From Adiantum capillus-veneris (taxonomy: Eukaryota > Streptophyta > Polypodiopsida > Polypodiales > Pteridaceae), in the NCBI GenBank assembly GCA_014529385.2, contig CM043955.1, positions 142,278,140 to 142,342,139 on the forward strand: a DNA stretch of 64,000 nucleotides, written 5' to 3'. Below, piece after piece: positions 45,076 through 53,267 of the stretch. Numbering within the stretch: position 1 is the stretch's first letter; each line of letters opens with the position of its first letter. The notes below the pieces were generated by a model that had not been told where the DNA came from, searched no databases, and saw only the letters and a list, made by a program, of their open reading frames with translations. A program made the translations under genes and the position numbers.

Positions 45076-45480
45076 CCTGATGGGTTCTGATGGAAATCTG
45101 ATGATCATGCTGTGTGCAACCAGAGTATACACATCTACTCTAAGTGCTTGGACATGCACGGTCTGCGAACAGACTCACAAAAGTACCAGAACACTTCCTA
45201 ATCTAGGCTGACTGTATTGAAATGAACCCATGTCATGAAGTAGCTTGTCCACGTACACATAGGGTTAGATGTGCACGTGCTGCTGTACTCCGCCGATATA
45301 GGGTGAAGATATTGCGTGAAGGTCCCCAACTGAGTGTGAAAACAACTCCTTGTTGTAAAAGAAGTTCCAATAGGCCTGCAAGTGTCCTGCCCAAAAGGAT
45401 TTGTGGTGTCTCTAGTCAGACCATCTGGAGAAAATGGGAAAGCCCAAGAACCATCATAAGAATGACCAAAAGCCTGTCAA
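45076..45480 (-). mobile_element. Remainder of the second Gypsy LTR beyond the Copia insertion
   Basis: After the Copia TSD, text such as GACATGCACGGTCTGCGAACAG... AGCTTGTCCACGTACACATAGG matches in inverse orientation the plus-strand LTR at 28800-28930 (for example GTGCATGTGGACAAGCTA). Together with 37148-39574 it forms one LTR split by a nested insertion. Where it ends on the right is unclear; similarity fades beyond 45280. Confidence 0.65.
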
Positions 45481-45499
45481 TGCATGGACCTGCAACCCA

Positions 45500-46222
45500 C
45501 TGTGGCTAGGTGGCTAAGCTGTGAAAAACTCCATGAAGGCTAGATGTAGTAATCTGCGCCGTAAACGTCCTCCAAATCAAGGAAAGCCAGACTAAGCAGT
45601 CTGCACTGTAGAAACTACAGTAAGCTGCAGCAATCACCGGGAGACCCACGGACCACCACCGGATGGTGTCCTGTCAATAGGTAGGGTAATCCAAGATGAG
45701 GGGAAAGCCAGACTCAACAATCTGCGCTGAGAAGGGCCTCTGAGAAGAGGTGTGGTCGGGGGAATCAAAGTAGGTGGGCTGAAAACAGAGAAAACAGCAG
45801 GTGTATATGGCTGAAATTTGTAGCAGATGAAGAGGAATCACACCAGCAAGGCACCAGATGCCAAGCCGGGTAGGAGGGCAAGAACTGTAGAGGGCCAAGG
45901 CTAGCGTTGCCCTCCTCTGCTGAAAACGCTGTCGTTTGCCAAAAACGCAGATCTAGCTGAAAACGCAGGTTGTAGAGAGGGGTTTTCCGGCGATGAAAAT
46001 GCCCAAAAGGGCCAACAGTGGCTGCCATAAGGTGATTGCTAAATGTGGGAGCAACAAGGCAGGTGGAGATGGGGTCCTCTACGACAAAAAAACGCCAGAT
46101 TCCATCGCGTGCCTGGTTTTTGCAAAACGTTGGCAAATCTACAGAAAAACGCTGGCTGATCTAATCTTCTTCTTGGGAGGAGTACCTGATGCCGACAGCA
46201 CCCACACCATGGAGAGCCTAAA
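45500..46222 (-). other. Leader/internal region of the preceding LTR element, motif-rich, non-coding
   Basis: AAAACGC-type motifs occur at 45922, 45940, 45959, 46087, 46123 and 46146. A 25-bp unit (GGAAAGCCAGACT...CAATCTGC) is found near 45578 and 45699. No Gag or Pol frame is present, so the element is non-autonomous or truncated. Confidence 0.45.
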
Positions 46223-46251
46223 GCTTTGATACCATGTGAGTGCATGTGTGC

Positions 46252-46307
<56 letters not shown>

Positions 46308-46644
46308 ACACAAAATGCTATGTGTGGAAGAGGGGGTGATTAGCCCCCCATGACTACCAAAATAGAAGACCCTGTCTATACATCAAATGTGTGTCTATAA
46401 CTGAGAAGTGGGTACCCCCCTGGCCCCATATATAGGTGCCCAAGGGGGAGGTCGGGCAGTGCAAAGTATGCTCCCACAATCCAGCATAATGAAAAAGAAT
46501 ATGTAGGGCGCCCAGTACAAGGTGGACGGCCGGCCAGAAAATGTAGTCTAAATGCATATGCAAAGGGTGGCCAGCCCAGAGGCACACTAGCCGTACATGC
46601 ATGCCCTAGACCTGTGAAGCAATAGAGTGGTATAAGTCTTAACA
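46223..46644 (-). mobile_element. LTR (410 bp) with primer-binding site, minus strand
   Basis: GCTTTGATACCA at 46223-46234 is a one-base variant of the initiator-Met tRNA site on the minus strand. The LTR runs from 46235 (TGTGAG) to 46644 (...CTTAACA), giving TGTTAAGAC...CTCACA on the minus strand. A TATA-like TATATATGG lies near 46425-46435 and a (GA)n tract at 46255-46304. The internal region lies to the left (to about 45500) with no coding domain. It contains about six AAAACGC motifs within 300 bp of the primer site. Confidence 0.65.
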
Positions 46645-46649
46645 CATAA

Positions 46650-49142
46650 TACTTGCTCCACTCACTCTCATTCCACGGAAACAAGATTCAGCAGTTTAAA
46701 GAAAACTCAAGCAGGATTCCAAAGAGGCATGGAGGCTCTTTCATAAGCATCGAGCAACTACACCCATCACCTCTCCAAACACAAGGGACTAGTATGCTAC
46801 GAGTCTACATACCCCCCTTACATCTGCCTTCTTCTCTCTTGGCATGGTACAAGATGTCATTGACACGTTACATATTGGGAGAGCACAAAACCATGATGGG
46901 CTAGTTGTAGAGCACATATCTCATGCTCTAGATATGTCAGCACCTCTGTTGGGAGACATGTTCAATAAGGCAATGTGAAGGCTTTCTTGAGAGCAAGAGC
47001 ATTAATACCATCAAGCCCGTACTAAAGGCGGGAAATCCTATGCTACCTAGCATCTATCACACCATCATGGTTGGCCATACACTACCAAGTTATAAACGTC
47101 TATACTAGAGCGTTAGCTTAGCCGATGGGCAAAGAGAGGGTATTAGAGCTCAAGGATAGGCAGCGTTCAAGAGGGGTACTCTATTTTGGATCATCTACTC
47201 ACGCTCAAAGCCATTATTGAGGAGGGTAGAGCACATGAGAGTCGGATCTACTGTTGCTTTGTGGGTTTTCGCAAGGCGTTTGACATGGTCCCTACAACTA
47301 GATTAATGTGTAAGCTATATGATTTGCGAGCCCCCACTAACCCTACATGGGGGATCCTAGCATTGTATGAGACAATGTCAGGCACAATATGCACAATAGA
47401 GGGCTTATTAGAGGTGATTCACTCTACCACTAGAGTGAAACAGGGATACCCACTTTCACCTACTCTTTTTGGTATGTTGATGAGATGTCAGAGTACACTG
47501 ACAGAGAGGGAGATAGAGGAGCATAGCTATCAGGTACTTGGATACTTGCTATTGTTATATGCGGGTAGGGTTGTGCTCATAGTTGACTCACTACAAGGGT
47601 TGTAGAAGTAGCTTGATGCATTACCGACCTTTGCACATGATAGAGACCCATCCGTAAATCTTGGCAAGACCAACATAATATATATATACCTAGATGAATC
47701 CAGGATAAGCCCAGATTCACCCTTGAAGGAAAGTGCAAGGTACAATGTAATGGGTGAGGGCATCTTTGACACTACAATGCAGTGGGTGAGGGCATCAGCA
47801 TAGAGGGCATGCAGCATTAAGAGGCTTAGAGCGGATGTGCTCATAGGTGTAGTTCCAAGAGCCCTGCACTACGCTATGGCTTTCGACACATAGGTGCCCT
47901 CCACATTATTGTATGGGGTGCATATTTGGGACCCTAGCTTGGACCATCGCACTCAGACTCGTCGGACCTATGTTGGATGGAAAGCGATGAAGTGATTAAG
48001 ATATCAACGTTGATCCACTCCCGCATGAGATTGTCAAAGTAGAGTTGGGGACCACACCAATTGTGGTCGAGGCACTTACGAGATCAATATCATATATACA
48101 TGGCTTATGGGAGCTTCCAAATTAGCACTAGATTCATCGCGAGACCTTGCTATGGAAGGAGACTCCTCATGTTGGTATGCAAAATGTCAGCTTGGTTTCA
48201 AATACGTAGCTTCACAATGTATAGATTACCACCTTTTCAAGATGCACCATCGCTCACACTAAGATGGCGAGAGATTAGCACGACAATCAAGCAAGATCTC
48301 ACACAGCTGGACACAAGGAGGACATGGTTGTCACCTAAAGAGGAGCTAGGGAAGAAAATAGCTCTCCACAAAGACCATTTTCTCCACACCACTAAGCATG
48401 GCTGCATCATACAGTCAAGCTACATGGATGAGCATCTTTCACCTGGGGTTATCGTTCAACAATGTACATCCTCACACCAACTCCAGATAGAGATAGGCAG
48501 ATACACATCAGTTCATCAGAGGATATGCCAGCTATGCCACCTAGAGCTACAGACAGAGGAGCATTACATATGTAGATGCCCAATGTATTACAGCCTACAG
48601 GATACAAGGCCGCTTCCATTATTCAGAGAGGGTTTCAAGAGTGATGGACTACATCGACCAGCCGTGTCTTGGGCTTTTCTTATTGCAGATACACAGACAT
48701 AGAGAGACATTACTATTCAGGTCCAAATAGGGTATCGAGGCAAAGGTAGGTCATTGATTTCTCTACAGGGGGAAGGGGGTCCTCCTCAACAGACCCAAAG
48801 GAGTCTCCAGACCACACAAGGACTCTCGTAGATAGAGCTACACAAATTAGCTGATCCGGACGAGCACAACTTCGTGGTAGATCACATTGATGTCACGGGT
48901 TTCATCATTGGATTGAGGCCATCATTGAGAAACATAGAGCCGCTCCTACCAGTTCTTCATAGAGGAGGAGATTGAGGCCATGAGCCCTAGGCCTACGAGA
49001 GACTTCATGTGATGTCATTGTTGTGTAGGTTGTTTGGTAATTTGTTTAGTCTCTTTCGTGCTGGGATATGGATCATATAATCATAATGATGTAACATCTT
49101 TTGGTCTCATAGGTCTTTGAGGCCTTTCGCAGACGTTAACAG

Positions 49143-49184
<42 letters not shown>

Positions 49185-49185
49185 G
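46650..49185 (+). mobile_element. LINE of the (TC)n-tailed family, decayed, plus strand
   Basis: Frames give HDGLVVEHISHALD-like text (46890-46930, with TAG), then DHLLTLKAIIEEGRAHESR, FRKAFDMVP, RVKQGYPLSPTLF (47186-47475) and, at the expected catalytic box, LLLYAGRVVLIV (about 47545-47580), where YADD has decayed to YAGR. The C-terminal zinc cluster CQLCHLELQTEEHYICRCPMYYS (48529-48595) is well kept. The end (49085-49144) is TTTTGGTCTCATAGGTCTTTGAGGCC...GACGTTAACAGTTCC, then (CT)n at 49145-49185. It aligns with the minus-strand LINE at 12-15.6 kb throughout. Confidence 0.8.
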
Positions 49186-49189
49186 GCTC

Positions 49190-49586
49190 TCCTCTCTTCA
49201 TTCCTTTAGTCACTCCTGCCCATTCAAAACAAGAGTCTATAAATTGAGGCATGTTGACAACACTTATGTTGTATTTAGACACCCAGCCTTTACTTGCAAA
49301 GGCTGACTGAAGACCCACATGACTCCAAGTTGTGATTCTGGCTTCGCCCTGTGAAATCCTTCAAAATTACATTTTCTTCCCGTTAATGCATCAAGGTGAG
49401 GGCCGAGGCATTGCATAGGATACATATAAATGACAAGACGGAAACCGTGGATCTGTGATTTCTGACCAGTGGATGTCTGCAGAATCATGTTTGTTGTCTG
49501 TATAATGATTCCGTTTGTTTTCAACCCTGCTAGTTTTTCGCAAACAGAAAGCAAGACTCATATGCAAGCAATGCGTGCGTGCGTGC

Positions 49587-49622
<36 letters not shown>

Positions 49623-50220
49623 TGAGCTTACTCGGCCGGAGACGACATGATTGCTTGTCAAAGCGACTACAGCAGACTTCACTGGGAGGCTGGGAGCTTC
49701 TCTTAAACTCCAAGACAGCCACGTCGACTGAAGCAACTCCCACCGCCGGATCTTTTATAAACGGCCCCGATCCTTCTCGCAGGGTCTCGATATGCACGAC
49801 ACTTAAAATTGTTTTTGTTGGTTAATTATGGGGTGCTTGTTAAGTGTGTCCAAGATTGAAGCATTGTCGATGACACCTATTCCACGCACCTTCGATGTTT
49901 CGAGAGTCTATTGCGCGCTCTCTCTCTCTCTCTCAGCCTTTTGGAGCGCGTTGTTTTCACATGTAAAAGAAATATATTTTGTTACCCTTGGAAATTGTTA
50001 TCGATTGTCACAATTTTAAAATATTAAAGTGCATAAAAATGCAAGCTTTAGTGTGGCACATCTCTTTCTTGGTGTTATCATTTATACTATTTTTGGACAT
50101 CTTATCAGTTTTGCTTATGTTTTATTCTCAAAAACCATTCAAAAGAAGCAATGTAAATAGAACTCTCTTTTACTTACTATTCTTAGAGTTTAAGTAAAAA
50201 ACAATCATTTTTATTTTTGG
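49190..50220. other. No supported gene
   Basis: Mixed non-coding sequence with short (TGCG)n/(TG)n/(GA)n microsatellites at 49575-49622 and (CT)n at 49918-49934, AT-rich toward the right. No retroelement domain or RNA gene was recognised. Confidence 0.4.
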
Positions 50221-50640
50221 ATGACACTTTTCACAAGTATAAGCACTCAAATAGACTTCACTTCTACATTTCATCCGGAAGCTAATGGACAAACCAAAGC
50301 AACCAATAGCATCATTCTAGATATTTTACAAACATACACTCATGAGAGACCACGAACTTGGGTTACATACATCCACTTGCTACAATTGGCATACACAATA
50401 CTCTTCATTCATCCATGTGAGAATCACCGTTTCAAATTGGTACTCGTTGCCTACTCCTTTGTCTCACATTTCTCATTAAGTACCATATACTGGTCAAATC
50501 GCTCGACAACACATTCATATCTTGGAGCAAGCAAAACAAGAAATTCACAAAGCACAACATGCATACATCAAACAAGCAAATAACAAGGTGAAAGTTCACT
50601 ATGGCATTCATAAAGGCTATTGAAAATAATTTCATAATAA
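50221..50640 (+). pseudogene. Gypsy integrase core fragment (catalytic Glu replaced by Lys)
   Basis: QIDFTSTFHPEANGQTKATN (50251-50307) followed by LQTYTHERPRTWVTYIHLLQLAYT is the third catalytic segment of a Gypsy integrase. The invariant Glu of HPxxxGQxE is Lys (codon 50296-50298). Traces of the segment after the core (VHYGIHK near 50600) continue in another frame. No other part of the element is adjacent. Confidence 0.75.
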
Positions 50641-50644
50641 TAGG

Positions 50645-51224
50645 TTGCTTTGTGAGAGAGAAAACAAGAAAATGACACTACATTTTGAAGCACTTTTTTT
50701 CACAACAGAATAAAAGATTTTTTGAAAATAAATGTATTAATGATGTAATGGAAATGGCCTATGAACTTTGAGAGTAGCAGAATTAGGAAATTAGATGAAG
50801 CACTTTTGTGAGATTACTTTGCGAGCATAGTGGATGAACTTAATTGATGGTAGCAACATAAACATGGTATTTAGTTAACTTGGCATGAACAATACTTTTG
50901 CAAGAGAGAGAGTTTAGAGAACATAACAATAGTTGAGAACCGGATTCATACGGAGCCGGTCCCCCCTCCAATAGGCATTTGTATTATAGTTTCTCCCATC
51001 AAGAGAGACTTGGTACAATACAATCTTTGTGTTCCTTGTAACCTAGGTGATGCAATGAAGATGGAAAACTTTGTAGAAAGCATTAACTATCCCAAGCCTC
51101 CGTCCCAAGGCCTCAAACACCTTCGAAGGTAGAGAGAGCTAGCGGGGAATGAGGGTGGTAGGGAAGAGGAAGAAGAAACATTCCATAGGAGAAAGAAATA
51201 GTTCCTCACTTATCATCACTCTTC
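50645..51224. other. No supported gene; flank of the CACTA element
   Basis: AT-rich non-coding sequence up to the CACTA insertion. No repeat or gene was recognised. Confidence 0.4.
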
Positions 51225-51227
51225 TTG

Positions 51228-51300
51228 CACCACAAGAGGCTATTCATATTTGCGACGCTCATAGCGACGCCGACTGGGCTAAAAAAATAACAGAGAGCGC
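51228..51300. repeat. CACTA left terminal inverted repeat and subterminal motifs
   Basis: CACCACAAGAGG is followed by TTGCGACGCTCATAGCGACGCCGA: two GCGACGC motifs within 45 bp. The change of the fourth base from T to C in the terminal CACTA could reduce transposase recognition. Confidence 0.85.
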
Positions 51301-51359
51301 CCAAAAACTCAGATCTCAGATCTGAGTTTTTCGGCGCCCTCAAGCAAGGAGCAGGTAAC

Positions 51360-51360
51360 G

Positions 51361-51409
<49 letters not shown>

Positions 51410-51412
51410 CTC

Positions 51413-51443
<31 letters not shown>

Positions 51444-51810
51444 AGAGGAAGGAGAGCCAGGTATGCTCCTTCCCTCTCCTCACTCTCATGTTCCCTTCCC
51501 CTCTTTCTCTCTCCCTCTCTCTCTTTCTCTCTCTCACACACACACATAGTGTTTTTGAGAGAGAGAGAGAGAGAGAGTACAAACATAAACAAAAACGCAC
51601 ACACACATACATAAACAAAGAATGCACACACACATTGAGAGAGGAAAAGAGAGAGAGAGAGCATGCATAAACAAAAAACGCACACATTGAGAGAGGAAAA
51701 GAGAGAGAGAACATGCATAAACAAAAAATGCACACATTGAAAGAGGAAAAGAGAGAGAAAACATGCATAAACAAAAAAACGCACACACATTGAGAGAAAA
51801 AGAGAGAGAA
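51360..51810. repeat. Microsatellites and a 50-bp minisatellite inside the CACTA element
   Basis: (CT)n 51362-51404 and (CA)n 51415-51438 are followed by about four tandem units near 51580-51810. Each reads roughly CATAAACAAAAAA(C/T)GCACACATTGAGAGAGGAAAAGAGAGAGA with a CATG junction. Frames through it translate to low-complexity artefacts. Confidence 0.85.
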
Positions 51811-52011
51811 ACTAATTTAACGTCGTAGGAAACTAATTAAAATTAAAAGACCTAAAGATCTAGCCGAGGAGGAGTTGAACTCAAGACCTATTATTCAAGA
51901 GGGAAATGGCATAACCAATCTATCATACTTGGCATGGGTGATAGAAAGGTTATACCATTTATCTCTTTTTATTGGCACACACATCCACACACGCGCACAC
52001 ACACAAGAAGA

Positions 52012-52170
52012 AGAGAGTTATAACGTCGTAGGAAACTATCCTAAAAGACGTTCAAAATTAGGTTAGATGTGGACTTACGTTAAATTAGATTTAGGTTTAT
52101 TTAAGTTAAATTAGATTAGATTTAGGTTTATTTTTAATTAGATTTACGTTTATTTATGCTAGATTTAGAT
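52012..52170. repeat. Direct repeat, left copy (flanks the HIPP fragment)
   Basis: From a (CA)n stretch it reads AAGAGAGTTATAACGTCGTAGGAAACTATCC, then AATTAGGTTAGATGTGGACTTACGTTAAATTAG, and continues into T-rich TTTAGGTTTATTT motifs. The right copy is at 52705-52850. A third, shorter relative (TTTAACGTCGTAGGAAACTAA) is at 51815-51835. Confidence 0.85.
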
Positions 52171-52192
52171 TTACGTTATATTAGATTAGATT

Positions 52193-52558
52193 TAGGTCTC
52201 CATAGACTGCGATGCCTGCATGAAGCGGGTGAAGAAAGCCCTCAATGGAATATAGGGTATTGCTGCCTTCACTCATGGTGGGCTCCGTCGATCCAAAAGT
52301 ACTGGTGAAATGTCTTCAAAAGATAGGGAAGAAGGTGGATCTTCAGGGCGGCAAGAGTCACTACATCCCCGACAATGACCATCTAGACAACCTCCAGTCA
52401 TTCAACAGCAACTTCAAAGTTAGTAACAAGAGCAAGAACGGTCCAAAGGGCCAATTGCTGTCGTCAGATGTGGATGGAGATGAGGCAGCATCACCGCCGG
52501 AAGTTAACTCTCACATCTTTAGTGATGAGAATGCCAACTCTTGCCGAGTTATGTGAAA
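52193..52558 (+). pseudogene. Captured fragment of a heavy-metal-associated isoprenylated plant protein (HIPP) gene
   Basis: After an acceptor-like TTAG (52192-52195) the text DCDACMKRVKKALNGI (52205-52252) matches the start of an HMA domain, with the metal-binding CxxC at 52208-52219. A shifted frame (52245-52558) continues with MVGSVDPKVLVKCLQKIGKKV, the last strand and helix of the HMA fold. It then has a polar Asn/Ser/Lys linker and ends NSCRVM-stop, a CaaX prenylation box. HIPPs are plant metallochaperone-like proteins with exactly this order: HMA domain, linker, CaaX. The middle of the HMA domain (about 15 residues) is lost and the frame is shifted. It lies between two direct repeats. 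Host origin is inferred; no intact parent is in this window. Confidence 0.72.
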
Positions 52559-52704
52559 AATTATGTGTTAAATCAGTTTTAAGGTTCTTATAATCCCTGT
52601 TAGTTTAGTTCTTTGTTTTTAATATAACATAATTTACGTTAGATTTAGATTTATGTTATATTAGATTAGACTTAGGTTTATTTAGGTTTACCCACACACA
52701 CACA

Positions 52705-52850
52705 CACACACACAAAAAGAAGAGAGTTTTAACGTCGTAGGAAACTATCCCAAAAGATGTTAAAGATTAGGTTAGATGTAGACTTACGTTAAATTAGATT
52801 TAGGTTTATTTTTAGTTAGATTTACGTTTATTTAGATTTACGCTTATTTA
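52705..52850. repeat. Direct repeat, right copy (flanks the HIPP fragment)
   Basis: It reads AAGAGAGTTTTAACGTCGTAGGAAACTATCC, then GATTAGGTTAGATGTAGACTTACGTTAAATTAG, and is closely similar to the left copy over about 130 bp, including a preceding (CA)n. The spacer between copies holds the HIPP fragment and little else. Confidence 0.85.
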
Positions 52851-53145
52851 CGTTAGATCGAGTCCACGCAAGAATTACTTACGGTTTAGGGTTTAGAGTT
52901 AGACGAACAGTGAAAAGATCTACTGTGAAAAGATGTTAAGATGCTGTGAAGTGCTACAGCTAGAGAAGAGGCAAAGGGGTTTTGTCCACTACATGCAGTA
53001 TCATGTAGACGTGGGTCTGTAGATTTCTTGTACCCACAAATATAGGTATTGACCAATAAAGACGAAATTATAACCCTGTGGTTCTGATCTCCGTGCACCT
53101 CTAGACCGAGGTGTGCGGGGATTGGACATGACTAGAGAATGTGAG

Positions 53146-53150
<5 letters not shown>

Positions 53151-53202
<52 letters not shown>
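53151..53202. repeat. (GA)n microsatellite upstream of the transposase gene
   Basis: About 50 bases of GA, 65 bp before the first transposase ATG (53268). It would lie in the promoter or 5' untranslated region. Confidence 0.9.
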
Positions 53203-53205
<3 letters not shown>

Positions 53206-53267
53206 GATGAAGAATGCCAATAGAATATTAAATTTGTTGTCCAGGTTATAAGATTTTTATCCTCATT

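Larger units (their letters stand above)
39570..45080 (+). mobile_element. Full-length Copia LTR retrotransposon with TSD CCTGA
   Basis: The element spans 39575-45075 and is flanked by identical CCTGA (39570-39574 and 45076-45080). The LTRs begin TGTTGGGTTAAAG and end CATCA. The primer-binding site TGGTATCAGAGC is two bases after the 5' LTR (39938-39949), and the polypurine tract AAGTGGGAGG is just before the 3' LTR (44930-44939). Domain order is Gag, protease, integrase, RT, RNase H, which defines Copia. It is inserted in the LTR of the minus-strand Gypsy copy. At least five frame-breaking changes make it inactive. Confidence 0.95.

Noticed and set aside
51206-51790. Cys/Phe/Leu-rich frames of up to 194 residues resembling membrane proteins
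   Set aside because: They are translations of a minisatellite and microsatellites inside the CACTA left arm, open in several frames at once.
52675-52900. TTTAGG-rich text as interstitial telomere repeat
   Set aside because: The units are irregular (TTTAGGTTTATTT) and belong to the direct repeat; only one short TTTAGGGTTTAG stretch near 52887 resembles a telo-box.
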